Positions 20,840 through 28,753 of a stretch of 28,753 nucleotides of DNA are shown here, in pieces. A program made the translations under genes and the position numbers. The notes below the pieces were generated by a model. It saw only the letters and a list, made by a program, of their open reading frames with translations, made no database searches and had not been told where the DNA came from. The stretch's first letter is position 1, and the number at the start of each line of letters is the position of its first letter. Source of the stretch: a virus; IMG/VR virus record IMGVR_UViG_3300024518_002449, positions 1 through 28,753 of that record; one strand, given 5' to 3'.

Positions 20840-23317
20840 ATGGTCGACTTCACCTCCGGCTCACTCTTTCAGCCGATCCAGTTCGACTTCACGTCGGGGA
20901 TCAAGTTCCTGCAAGAGCAGCAGAAGATCAACATCGAGCGCGAGCGGCTGGAGCTACAGAAGCAGCAGGAAGAGTTCGACCAGGGTGTCGAGCGTCAGGG
21001 GCGCGCAGGCAAAAATAGGCTGATCGCCGCCGAGGCGTTCAGGGCCGAAGAGGCTGGCAAGCAGTCGGCGTCGCAGAGGCGCACCGAAGAGCAGGCGTTC
21101 GAGATCAATGCTCGCATGAACTCTGCGTTGGAGGGCGTGACTGGCTTCGTCCAGGAGAAGGGCAACGACCTCGACGCCCTCGAGGGTGCGTTCGAGAGCA
21201 TCGATGCGGTGACGCCGAAGATCGTCAACGGTTCCTTGAAGGGTACCGGCACGTCGTTCCGCAAGGGCGCGAACGTCAACTCTGAGGTGGCGAAGGTGTT
21301 CTCCCGACCGTTCGTCGATCATCTCCAGCTAGGGCTCTCTGAGGGCGACCTAAACATCGCTGCGATTGGTGTCAATCAGAGGAAGTCTCCGTTCAAGTCC
21401 CTGTTCACGCCGACCATGAACAAAGCGTCTGAGCGCGTGGTCAGCAGCGCGATCACCGGGGTCAACAAGGCCACGGGTTTCATCTCCGATCGGATTCCGA
21501 CTGTCGAAGAGCTGCACGCGCAGAACCCTGCGGAGGCGATCTCCGTACTCAGCAGCATGCGCTCTGAGCTTGCGAACCAGACGGAGAGCTTGGCTCACCC
21601 GGCGTTCGCCTCCTCCCTGGACGAAGCGCGCGGCGCGCTCGACAACATCAACGAGGCGCTCAAGCAGGTCGATCAGCTTGAGGCTCAGATCCGTGCGGGC
21701 GACGGGGTGTTGGCTGACCCGGGCAAGGCTGCCGTGACTGGCAATGAGATCGCGGGAGTGAACAAGCGTCTTGACTCCTCGATCGCCCTCTACCGTGGGT
21801 CGTCGACTCCTGATCAGAACCTCGACCTCGCTGTCGGTACCATCGTGAACTCGGATATCTGGCCGACCGCTGCTGTTGGTGTCTTCACCGACGCGACCGA
21901 GTCCACTGACCCGGTGTCCCAGGTGAAGGCTTCGATGTTCCTCGACCGGTTGAAAGGTCAGCTCGGTCGGAACGCTGACTCGGAGATGTACGATTCGATC
22001 TCTGCTGCTGGCAAGAACAAGGGCGTCGGCTTGAAAGAGTCGCTGCTCCGTATCTCGGCTGCACGTCGGACGTACTTCGAGCCGACCAACGTGGGCTTCT
22101 CGACTGAGAATGAGATCCTCAATGAGTTGAACCGGTCGGCTGCTGAGATCGGCCCTTCCGGTGGGCCGGCCACGGAGCGGTTGTCGATCGCGCAGCAGGC
22201 GTGGAAGGACTACACGCAAACGATCGTCGACCGTGTCGATCAATCGTTCTCGAACCAGGGCGCTGTCTCTTCCTTGGCTCTCAGCGAGGAGTCGGGCAAG
22301 CAGCTCAAGGCTTCGTCGGTCGAGGGGCAGACGACAGAGGATTCCCGCATCGCGCGGACGCGGTCACTCGCCTCTCAAGAGATTGGCGAGAACGAGAAGC
22401 GGTTCTTCACCTCGGTGGACGTGAACCAACTCGCTGACTTCTACGACGTCGACAGCCCGAGCGACCTACCGACTCAGTTCTACGATGACTACTGGCTCGA
22501 ACTCACGACGAACGCGAACCTCGAGAGCACCTCGCTTGAGGCACAGCGCCCGGCTGCGAGTGCGAACCAGCGCAAGAACTGGTCGAAGCCGTGGGTCATT
22601 GGCGACGTCGAGAACAAGGCGGTGAACGACCACCCCGTCAAGTTCGCCCGTGCTCAGTGGGGTGACCAGATGTCAGAGGATCTTGCCGCTGACGTCTTCT
22701 ACTACCAACTGCTCCCCGAGCTGGCGAAGTCAGGCGGCGAGGTGCTCGAACTTGATCAGCTCTCCATCGAGAAGCGTGTCGGCTTCAACAACAACGGCGA
22801 GGTGTTCGAGGCGTACAACGTCAGCGAACGTTCCAACGGAAACCTTCTCGTCGAGGGGTACGTCCCAGACTACACGCCTACGGGACTGCGTGATGTGGTG
22901 AACACGGCGACGAGGTTCGCGCTTGCGGTGCGCAAGGTCTCTGTCGACTTGACGACGAGTGAGTCGCCGCTTGACTTCAGCCTTCGCCGTCGCCCGCCGA
23001 TCAGGAAGCTGACGAGCGGCGAGATCGACACGATCATGTCTGACCCTGAGCTTCTCGAACGGTTCGCTGGAACTTCGATCCCGCCGACTGGTAGGGGTGT
23101 CGGGATTGACTCGGTGCCGGCGCGATTGCGCAGGTTCCTTGGCCGCCAAGGGCGAGAGGATCTCACCCGCGAGCAGAAAGTTGAGATCCTCAGACGTGGA
23201 AACGAGACGAGACGGCCTGTCGTGCGTGGCAAGTCGCCACGTCTGCCGTCCAAGCGAACGACCAAGCGTGCGTTCGACAACGCTGACTTCGTACCCGGAG
23301 TTGAAAGCGAGAACTGA
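20840..23317 (+). CDS. Internal virion / ejection protein, 825 aa
   Basis: Second of the three ejection-type genes. Residues about 22-110 form a long coiled coil (EQQKINIERERLELQKQQEE; RLIAAEAFRAEEAGKQSASQ), followed by long helical regions with few cysteines or membrane segments (ALDNINEALKQVDQLEAQIR; ESLLRISAARRTYFEPTNVG). The C-terminal 100 residues are strongly basic (RRFLGRQGREDLTREQKVEI; KSPRLPSKRTTKRAF), which would suit DNA contact in the head. Length is close to that of T7 gp15-type proteins (about 750-800). ATG 20840 has AAGGAG six bases upstream. It would form part of the internal core around the portal and be injected with DNA. No lytic motif is visible. The role is inferred from order, length and helical composition. 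Confidence 0.65.
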   Translation: MVDFTSGSLFQPIQFDFTSGIKFLQEQQKINIERERLELQKQQEEFDQGVERQGRAGKNRLIAAEAFRAEEAGKQSASQRRTEEQAFEINARMNSALEGVTGFVQEKGNDLDALEGAFESIDAVTPKIVNGSLKGTGTSFRKGANVNSEVAKVFSRPFVDHLQLGLSEGDLNIAAIGVNQRKSPFKSLFTPTMNKASERVVSSAITGVNKATGFISDRIPTVEELHAQNPAEAISVLSSMRSELANQTESLAHPAFASSLDEARGALDNINEALKQVDQLEAQIRAGDGVLADPGKAAVTGNEIAGVNKRLDSSIALYRGSSTPDQNLDLAVGTIVNSDIWPTAAVGVFTDATESTDPVSQVKASMFLDRLKGQLGRNADSEMYDSISAAGKNKGVGLKESLLRISAARRTYFEPTNVGFSTENEILNELNRSAAEIGPSGGPATERLSIAQQAWKDYTQTIVDRVDQSFSNQGAVSSLALSEESGKQLKASSVEGQTTEDSRIARTRSLASQEIGENEKRFFTSVDVNQLADFYDVDSPSDLPTQFYDDYWLELTTNANLESTSLEAQRPAASANQRKNWSKPWVIGDVENKAVNDHPVKFARAQWGDQMSEDLAADVFYYQLLPELAKSGGEVLELDQLSIEKRVGFNNNGEVFEAYNVSERSNGNLLVEGYVPDYTPTGLRDVVNTATRFALAVRKVSVDLTTSESPLDFSLRRRPPIRKLTSGEIDTIMSDPELLERFAGTSIPPTGRGVGIDSVPARLRRFLGRQGREDLTREQKVEILRRGNETRRPVVRGKSPRLPSKRTTKRAFDNADFVPGVESEN

Positions 23318-26300
23318 TGCCGATCATCGAAGGCTTCCGCACCCTTCGTGGTGATCGGGAGGCACGCCAACTGATCCAGGGTCTCCCTGTCGAGGACGTG
23401 AACCAGACGCTAGGCGAGGTGTTCGGTGCCGGGTTCCGTCAGGAGAACCTTGCCGTGAACCTGATCCGGTACCTGTCGAGGGACGACGACCTCGGTGACT
23501 TCGACCCGAACTATCAGGTTTGGGAAGATCCCCTTGTGAGCGATCGCGCGCTCGCCGACCCGTACCGCTTCTCCGGTGTCGAGAACCAGCGTGAGGCGCT
23601 GGCGATCATTGACCGGATCGAGCGGAACGAGGAGGACGAGCGGACGCTGGCTCGGGCTGGCGGTTTAGGGTTCGTGGCGGGCATGACGGGGGGGATCCTC
23701 TCCCCCGAGAACCTGATCCCGGTGTCGTGGGTGGGTCGTGTCGGTCGTGGGATCGAGACGGCGGGCCGTGCTGGTCGTGTCGTCTCGACCGCTGACGACG
23801 CTGCCCGTTTGGGTGTGCGGCTGACGGCGGCGGAGCGTGCGGCTGCGAAGGCGGGGACCCAGACGAAGCGGTCGCCCACGATCGGGCTCACGCAGGACGA
23901 GATCTCCTCCCTGACCCCGACCCCGGCGGCGAAGCTGACCCCGGGCGCTCGTCGGTTGAACTCCACCAAGCAGGCGGTGAGGGACCAGAAGGTCGCTGAT
24001 GGGGTCGTTGCCCGTGACGCAGCGTTCAAGGCCAGCCTGACCAAGGCGCAGCAGGAGCGGACCGAGGGCTTGGCTACCCTGCTGGGGCCAGAGGAGCGCC
24101 AGCTTCAGAACGCGCTTGAAGAGTTCCGCACCACACCGGGGGCCACGGCTGCCCGTGCCCCGATCAAGGCGAGGATCGACCGTCACCGGGCGAACCTGGC
24201 CAAAGCGAGAGAGGACTTCATTGAGTCCACCCCCCTCCCCAAGCCTCCTCGGGCGCTGTCCGAGGTCGAGCAGCAGGCGATCGCCAGGGTTCGGAGGCGT
24301 GCCCAGGGGTTGAGCCCGGGGTCGGCAGCGACCCGGGCTCGGGACCTCGTGAACCTCGAGCGGGTGCGTGAGGGAGCCATGGCCAAGATCGCCGCCGAGA
24401 CGGAGGCTTTGAGCAAGGCCCGTGGTGCGCTGCTGGAGGGCGGTCCGGCCTCGGTGTCGGTGTCTGACTCCATCATCAAGGGCGCGACCGTAGGGGGCGT
24501 CACAGGCGGTGCCAGCGAGACGGTCCTCCAGGCCCTCCAGGAGGGGCGAGACGATGAGCTGCTGGCCAACGTGTTCATTGCGTCGGCTGGCTTCGGCGCG
24601 ATCTTCGGTGCCGTGGGTGGATCCATGGCCAGATATGGGAATCGTCGGCTGCGTGCTGGGCACGAGGCCATGGTCGAGGAGCTGACTGGCGGCCCACTAC
24701 CAGATCGTATCCCTGACCGGCTGAAGCTCACTCCCGAGGAGTTCCAGAATCTCCACCCTGCTGAACTCGACGCCCGGATCATCGAGATGGTGCGGCAGCA
24801 TTCGCCTGCGGAGGCCGAGCTTCTCGTCGGTGGGAAGCCGAGGGCTGCCATCCCTGGCACCGAGGCCCGGGCTCGGATTCAGGGTGAGGAGGTTCCTCCT
24901 GTCCCCGAGGTCGAGGGCAGTGGGTTCGACACCGGGCCGGTGACCGAGAAGCACAAGTTGGTGGGCGAGGACGTGCCCCTCGTGGGGCGGTACCTCCGAG
25001 CCATGATGCACACGAGCCCGGGTGCCCGGCTCATGAAGAACAAGCGGCTCGCTGGGATCCGTGACTTCGCAAGGCTCGCGATCCCGACCCCGTTCATTCG
25101 TCGTGGCCCGGGGATCGGTGTCTCTCTCGCCGCCAAGATCCGCACCCACTCCGAGATCGGTATGTTCCTCTCCCGTGAGGTGACTCGCCTTCGTGGGAAG
25201 CAGGACATCACGTTGTGGAATCGTCAGCTCGCTCGCTTCATTCGTCAAGAGGGGAAACTCGTTGGTGAAGAGGCGCTGCCGGGAGTGGCGGAGTCGGCCA
25301 CCATGCTCACTCGGTACTTCGATGACATGAAGGCCCGGCTCGAGGCTGCCGACATGCTCCCCGATGGGGTCGATCTTGGTGCGGACCTTGCCTATCTGAC
25401 TCGGATCTTCGATCAAGACGCGCTGATCTCGCGCGAAGCAGACGCGATCGCTGTCTTCACGCAGCACCTCGGCAACGAGCAGAAGGCGCGCGAACTCTAC
25501 GAGGAGCTGACGACTCTCGGGTACGAGTCGTTCGGTGCGGACGCCTACAACATGACGGGCAAGGCTTCGCAGCTCAGGGCTCGTGGCCTCCGTGACATCC
25601 CTTCGTCCGCGCTCGAAGAGTTCCTGATCGATGACGTCAACTACCTGATCACCCGCTACGCCCGCAATGTCGGGGCGCAGTTGGAGTACGGGCGCGTCTT
25701 CAAGGAAGGCACCGTCAGCGATCGCCTGAACATGACGGAGTTCAAGAGGGAAGTGACGGCGAAGTACGACGAACTGCGGAAGGCTGCCAAGGAAGGCAAG
25801 CCACGGGATCGGATCCAACAGGAGTTCAAGGACGTCATGCGGGACATTGAGTTCCTGCGTGTGCGTCAGCTCGGTGACGTGGCGAGGGACCCGTTCAGTG
25901 CGAGTTCGCGATCGGTCGCGCAGTCGATCAGCCGTGTCGCCTCGTTCGAGTTCCTCGGTGGTGCTGGCTTCGGCTCCCTCCCTGACCTGATCTCCAGTGT
26001 CTTCACGACGGGCGCACCAACTTTCTTCCGTGTCGCCATGCACCGGCTGAAGAAGCTCGGTCAGCTCCGTGCGACAGACGGTGACGAACTCAAGGCCATG
26101 GCCACGCTGCTTGAGTGGACGGGGCAGGAGCACAGTCGGGCGGGGTACTACTCGAGCTTCGCACGTCAGGGTGCCAAGGTGCCGAACAACGTGGCGAAGA
26201 CGGGGTTCGCTGGCGTCGTCGAGCGGGGTCACAACCTGTTCATGATCGCGAACCTGCTCCGCCCCGTGACTGCGTTTGCTCGTGGCCTCCACGTCCAGGC

Positions 26301-27123
26301 GGGGCAACACAAGCTGCTCAGCATCGGGCGCAAGCTCGACCAGGGTGGCACGCTGTCACGTCACGAGGTGAACGTCCTCAAGGTGGCGGGTGTCGACGAG
26401 GCGACAGCCAAGCGGTACGGCAAGCAGATCCGTAACGGCAAGGGCTTGGTCGAGGACGAGGGGATCTTGCTCGCCGAGATCGGTGAGTGGGACGATCAGC
26501 TCGGCTTCGACTTCAGGTCCGCAGTCAACCAACTCTCCATGACGGGGATCCCCAACCCGGGGCCGGGCGAAGTACCGATCATGATGTCACACGAGATCGG
26601 GTCGATCTTCTTCCAGTTCATGGGAGTGGTGTTCGGGTCGAACTCGAACTTCCTCGTGTCGGGGCTGCAACGTCACGACTCGGCTGCTTTCGCTGGAGCC
26701 CTTGGCCTCCTCGGTACCGGCATGTTTGTCGAGGCGGTGAAGTCAGCGTCCCGTGGCGAGGAAATCCCCGAGGTGGAGGATCTCGTGATCGCAGGCATGG
26801 AGCGAAGCGGGCTCCTCGGTGTCCACGAGATGGTGAACTCGCCAGCCTCGAGGTTGACCGGAGGGATCGTCGACTACTCGAACTTCCTTGGTGCGAAGAC
26901 GGCGCTCGAAAGGTTCGGGCCGGTCGAGAACGTCGGTGACGTGGTACCGGGTGCTCGTGCGTTCGAGGACGTGACCCGACTGGTCAAGACTGGTTTCCGT
27001 CTGTCGACGGGCGAGAGGATTTCGGAGCAGGAAGCGAAGTCGTTCGCGAATCGTCTGCCCCTCATGCGTGGTGTGCAGATGACACCGATCCGGCAGGGTC
27101 TCGTGAACATGATCAAGGAATAA
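23317..27123 (+). CDS. Large internal virion protein (gp16-like), 1268 aa
   Basis: This is the largest protein of the window and the third ejection-type gene. Near the N-terminus is GGLGFVAGMTGGILSPENLI followed by PVSWVGR (about residues 115-140), a glycine-rich hydrophobic part ending in 'S/D-P-x-N-L-I-P', a motif I know from large internal virion proteins of podoviruses. A second hydrophobic glycine-rich segment (about residues 388-440) includes GATVGGVTGGASETVLQALQ and GFGAIFGAVGGSMARYG. The rest is helical and basic (RLTAAERAAAKAGTQTKRSP; TEFKREV-like helices) and ends in RQGLVNMIKE. No clear lytic transglycosylase motif (E-S-x-A-x-S..GLMQ type) is present, unlike T7 gp16. It probably helps DNA cross the host envelope. 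It overlaps the previous gene by one base. Confidence 0.7.
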   Translation: MPIIEGFRTLRGDREARQLIQGLPVEDVNQTLGEVFGAGFRQENLAVNLIRYLSRDDDLGDFDPNYQVWEDPLVSDRALADPYRFSGVENQREALAIIDRIERNEEDERTLARAGGLGFVAGMTGGILSPENLIPVSWVGRVGRGIETAGRAGRVVSTADDAARLGVRLTAAERAAAKAGTQTKRSPTIGLTQDEISSLTPTPAAKLTPGARRLNSTKQAVRDQKVADGVVARDAAFKASLTKAQQERTEGLATLLGPEERQLQNALEEFRTTPGATAARAPIKARIDRHRANLAKAREDFIESTPLPKPPRALSEVEQQAIARVRRRAQGLSPGSAATRARDLVNLERVREGAMAKIAAETEALSKARGALLEGGPASVSVSDSIIKGATVGGVTGGASETVLQALQEGRDDELLANVFIASAGFGAIFGAVGGSMARYGNRRLRAGHEAMVEELTGGPLPDRIPDRLKLTPEEFQNLHPAELDARIIEMVRQHSPAEAELLVGGKPRAAIPGTEARARIQGEEVPPVPEVEGSGFDTGPVTEKHKLVGEDVPLVGRYLRAMMHTSPGARLMKNKRLAGIRDFARLAIPTPFIRRGPGIGVSLAAKIRTHSEIGMFLSREVTRLRGKQDITLWNRQLARFIRQEGKLVGEEALPGVAESATMLTRYFDDMKARLEAADMLPDGVDLGADLAYLTRIFDQDALISREADAIAVFTQHLGNEQKARELYEELTTLGYESFGADAYNMTGKASQLRARGLRDIPSSALEEFLIDDVNYLITRYARNVGAQLEYGRVFKEGTVSDRLNMTEFKREVTAKYDELRKAAKEGKPRDRIQQEFKDVMRDIEFLRVRQLGDVARDPFSASSRSVAQSISRVASFEFLGGAGFGSLPDLISSVFTTGAPTFFRVAMHRLKKLGQLRATDGDELKAMATLLEWTGQEHSRAGYYSSFARQGAKVPNNVAKTGFAGVVERGHNLFMIANLLRPVTAFARGLHVQAGQHKLLSIGRKLDQGGTLSRHEVNVLKVAGVDEATAKRYGKQIRNGKGLVEDEGILLAEIGEWDDQLGFDFRSAVNQLSMTGIPNPGPGEVPIMMSHEIGSIFFQFMGVVFGSNSNFLVSGLQRHDSAAFAGALGLLGTGMFVEAVKSASRGEEIPEVEDLVIAGMERSGLLGVHEMVNSPASRLTGGIVDYSNFLGAKTALERFGPVENVGDVVPGARAFEDVTRLVKTGFRLSTGERISEQEAKSFANRLPLMRGVQMTPIRQGLVNMIKE

Positions 27124-27126
27124 CCA

Positions 27127-27441
27127 ATGGCCTCATTGCAGGCAGACGTGACCGACGCCGCCACGAAGACATTCAGCGGTGCCCCGCAGTGGGCAGCGGT
27201 GATCCTCATCGTCGCCGGGTTCCTAACGTACCTCTACATGCACGAGCAGTTCTTGCAGAAGCAGTACCAACGGCAGGACCTCGTGACTGTGCAGCGCATT
27301 GACTCGTGCCATGACGTACAAGACCGATCAATCGACACGATGGAGAAGTTGTCGGAGGTGCTGGCGAACCAGGCCGCAGCCTTCAACTCGATGGCCGAGG
27401 CCATGAGTCGCCTTGAGGAAACGATAAGGGAGAGACCATGA
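27127..27441 (+). CDS. Small single-pass membrane protein with coiled coil
   Basis: The first 20 residues are polar, then one hydrophobic helix (PQWAAVILIVAGFLTYLYM, residues 20-38) and a long helical region with heptad pattern (MEKLSEVLANQAAAFNSMAE, then AMSRLEETI). The topology (one membrane segment followed by a coiled coil) fits an inner-membrane spanin (i-spanin) or a holin-like protein; the position before a lipoprotein gene and at the end of the structural genes, where lysis genes often lie, supports a lysis role. ATG 27127 has AAGGA six bases upstream, and the end overlaps the next start (ATGA). It has a single cysteine (C61). No enzyme motif. The exact role is uncertain; a virion membrane protein is the alternative. 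Confidence 0.55.
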   Translation: MASLQADVTDAATKTFSGAPQWAAVILIVAGFLTYLYMHEQFLQKQYQRQDLVTVQRIDSCHDVQDRSIDTMEKLSEVLANQAAAFNSMAEAMSRLEETIRERP

Positions 27442-27785
27442 AGACGCTGTTGTTGTCGCTTGTTCTGCTGTCGGGCTGCGCTCTCTTTGAGCCTACGCCC
27501 AAGGTGGGGCAGACTGTCGTTGACCCTGTCACTGGCGAAGCACGCCCCGCCACGGTGGACGACACACTCGCCGAGGTGGCGCGTATCCAGGCCGAACTCG
27601 ACGTGATCTCTGACTCTGCTACTGCTGCCAACACCAACCCATGGATTGCAGGCACTGGTATCGCAGCGATCGTTGCTGCCATGGCTGCCGCGAAGCGTCG
27701 TCGTCTCGAGCTGGAGAAAGCCAAGCTGTTGGCTGAACTCGAGTCGCGCAACTTGGACGTACCGAAAGGCATCGAGCTGGGGTAA
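27438..27785 (+). CDS. Lipoprotein with internal membrane segment; possible one-piece spanin
   Basis: The N-terminus is MKTLLLSLVLLSGCALF: a short basic start, a hydrophobic core and a lipobox (L-S-G-C, cysteine at position 14), so the mature protein should be lipid-anchored, probably in the outer membrane. Residues 15-66 would be periplasmic. A second hydrophobic stretch at about 68-85 (NPWIAGTGIAAIVAAMAAA) is followed by KRRR, which should stay in the cytoplasm. Lipid anchor, periplasmic part and inner-membrane segment is the layout of a u-spanin, which fuses outer and inner membranes in the last step of lysis. Known u-spanins have longer periplasmic parts and short tails, so this is only a candidate. 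The start overlaps the upstream stop (ATGA) with GGGAG six bases upstream. Confidence 0.55.
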   Translation: MKTLLLSLVLLSGCALFEPTPKVGQTVVDPVTGEARPATVDDTLAEVARIQAELDVISDSATAANTNPWIAGTGIAAIVAAMAAAKRRRLELEKAKLLAELESRNLDVPKGIELG

Positions 27786-28144
27786 TGGCAAAGAAGACAG
27801 ACCTGACTAAGAGAGAGCAGGGCCTCATTCAGCGGGCCAGGGACCTGCTCGACAAGACCGTGGCAAATAGCCTAGCGTCTGACCGGCGCAGGAAGGCAGC
27901 GGCGGTCGCCTCGGCGGCGGAGAGGGCCGCTGCTGATGCGAAGAAGAATCGAAGGGCGGCGGCGGCGCGGAGAATGGACGACGTGGAGCGCCGGGCTTCT
28001 GCATTGCTGCGGTCCATTGAAGACCGCGAGCGGGCGAAGCGAGGATTCCCCAACAGGACATCGAGCGTGGGTCTGGCGGTCGGAATCGCGAGTAACGCCG
28101 CGAAGAAAAGGGCAGCAGCAAAAAGTAAAGGAAAGAAGAAATGA
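27785..28144 (+). CDS. Very basic Ala/Lys/Arg-rich protein, 119 aa
   Basis: The protein is extremely rich in Ala, Lys and Arg (RRKAAAVASAAERAAADAKK; AAARRMDDVERRASALLRSI) and ends in KKRAAAKSKGKKK. Most of it should be a single charged helix or coiled coil, with a glycine/serine-containing segment near residue 95 (TSSVGLAVGIASNAAKK). The composition resembles histone H1-like or nucleoid-associated proteins, so DNA binding is plausible; such low-complexity sequence also occurs in non-DNA-binding coiled coils. ATG overlaps the previous TAA by one base, and its last four bases overlap the next start (ATGA). No other domain is seen. The role could be condensation of DNA in the head or a host-takeover protein; inference only. 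Confidence 0.5.
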   Translation: MAKKTDLTKREQGLIQRARDLLDKTVANSLASDRRRKAAAVASAAERAAADAKKNRRAAAARRMDDVERRASALLRSIEDRERAKRGFPNRTSSVGLAVGIASNAAKKRAAAKSKGKKK

Positions 28145-28341
28145 AGATCCTAGAAGAACTGATCTCGTTCGGATCGAAGGGTTCTCGCAAGGCACAGGTC
28201 TTCGCCTTCGGTGGCATTGCGTTGCTCGCCGGTCCGTCGCTGAAGTTGGACCCCACGCAGACCCACGTCTTCGCTGGCCTGTGCGGTGTGTACATCCTGG
28301 GGCGTGCGCTCCATGACTACGGGACGGCGAGAGCAGGGTAA
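28141..28341 (+). CDS. Small two-helix membrane protein, holin-like
   Basis: This 66-residue protein has two hydrophobic stretches: about residues 18-33 (KAQVFAFGGIALLAG) and 40-56 (QTHVFAGLCGVYILGRAL), separated by a short polar turn (PSLKLDPT), with a charged start and end. Two membrane helices in a very short protein at the end of the late genes is the layout of class II holins, which make holes that release or activate the endolysin. No endolysin is visible in the window. The ribosome site AAAGGAAAGAAGAA is good and the start overlaps the previous stop (ATGA). Hydrophobicity of both helices is moderate, so this remains a candidate, and a different small membrane protein is possible. Confidence 0.5.
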   Translation: MKILEELISFGSKGSRKAQVFAFGGIALLAGPSLKLDPTQTHVFAGLCGVYILGRALHDYGTARAG

Positions 28342-28343
28342 CC

Positions 28344-28753
28344 GTGGGATATGCTTACTACAAAGAGTTGACGGTCGACTCGACGCTGATCGGGTCTGAC
28401 CTCACCGGCTTCCCGGCTGCGATCACGATCGCTTCGGACAACGACCTGCGAGATCTGCTCAATGGTGGCAGTGTCACGTCAGCCTCGGGGTTTGACATCG
28501 GATTCTTCTCTGACTCTGCGTTGATGGATCAGTTGCCGCACGAGATGATTGCGTACACCGATTCGACCGGTGCGTACAAGGCTTGGGTGAAGCTCGACCC
28601 CACCGCAGCGGCGGACAAATCCATTTACCTGGGGTACGGGAACGCCGACATTACCACCGACCAGTCGGACATCACCACGACGGGCACGTTCTCAGCCTAC
28701 GCTGACGGGGGCTTCGGCTTCGTCTGCCACCTCAACGAAGACCCCGACGTAAG
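28344..28753 (+). CDS. DUF2341-type fibre or adhesin protein, N-terminal part only (cut by window edge)
   Basis: The frame starts with GTG at 28344, two bases after the previous stop and with AGGG nearby, and runs past the right edge without a stop; about 136 residues are visible. The start YAYYKELTVDSTLIGSDLTG followed by FPAAITIAS fits the DUF2341 domain (Trp/Tyr-x-Y..ITIDS...DLTxFP). GFDIGFFSD, LPHEMIAYTDSTGAYKAWVK and IYLGYGN continue that pattern in the right order (the last is the 'I-Y-x-Y-Y-G-N' motif). DUF2341 usually precedes a LamG-like lectin domain in fibre, adhesin and carbohydrate-binding proteins, so the missing part may be such a domain. Placement after the lysis-type genes fits a tail fibre or appendage. 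The domain call is good; the role is inferred. Confidence 0.75.
   Translation, partial: MGYAYYKELTVDSTLIGSDLTGFPAAITIASDNDLRDLLNGGSVTSASGFDIGFFSDSALMDQLPHEMIAYTDSTGAYKAWVKLDPTAAADKSIYLGYGNADITTDQSDITTTGTFSAYADGGFGFVCHLNEDPDV

Noticed and set aside
24697-26310. Long antisense open frame (537 codons) under the large ejection protein
   Set aside because: Arg/Val/Leu/His-rich shadow of the sense gene; no motif or ribosome site.
1-28753. tRNA genes, CRISPR arrays, insertion sequences, integrase and diversity-generating retroelement
   Set aside because: No cloverleaf, regularly spaced direct repeats, transposase, recombinase or reverse transcriptase signature was seen by eye on either strand; a tRNA scan could still find a missed one.

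Overview
The window looks like the packaging and virion module of a tailed, podovirus-like bacteriophage (or prophage) with GC-rich DNA, probably infecting a Gram-negative host. Supporting this are a terminase with clear ATPase and nuclease motifs, a P22-type portal, an SU10-like (DUF5309-type) major capsid protein, a beta-rich tail nozzle, three consecutive ejection-type proteins and no tape-measure or sheath genes. A lipoprotein and small membrane proteins at the right end point to a host with an outer membrane. No integrase, polymerase, tRNA, CRISPR array or insertion sequence is visible, so lifestyle and host cannot be fixed from this piece.

Layout: (1) Positions 1-2850, minus strand: a tightly overlapping run of nine small genes, mostly unknown. 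They include a YkgJ-type cysteine-cluster protein, a possible zinc-knuckle protein, a possible helix-turn-helix protein and the start of an exported protein cut by the left edge. (2) Positions 2851-3239: a 389-base divergent control region with palindromes, several inverted repeats that could fold as one RNA, and a good intrinsic terminator just before the first rightward gene. (3) Positions 3240-11294: probable small terminase, large terminase, portal, a methyltransferase/glycosyltransferase pair inserted in the head genes, an acidic small protein, scaffold-like protein and major capsid protein. (4) Positions 11294-16332: six mostly unfamiliar, beta-rich virion-type proteins, two of them with internal repeats. 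(5) Positions 16342-27123: adaptor, nozzle, tail protein and three ejection proteins. (6) Positions 27127-28753: small membrane proteins, a lipoprotein, a very basic protein and the start of a DUF2341-type fibre or adhesin cut by the right edge.

The rightward genes are nearly all spaced by fewer than 60 bases or overlap by 1-35 bases, so they probably form one late operon. The terminase pair packages DNA through the portal into a shell built from capsid and scaffold proteins; adaptor and nozzle close the portal; the ejection proteins leave the virion at infection. The most unusual points are the structured, terminated leader before the late operon, which recalls antitermination control of late genes in other phages; the sugar/methyl transferase pair among head genes; the 13-unit tandem-repeat lectin-like protein; and a lipoprotein with a second membrane segment that has the topology of a one-piece spanin. 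All names rest on reading motifs and gene order; no database search was possible.
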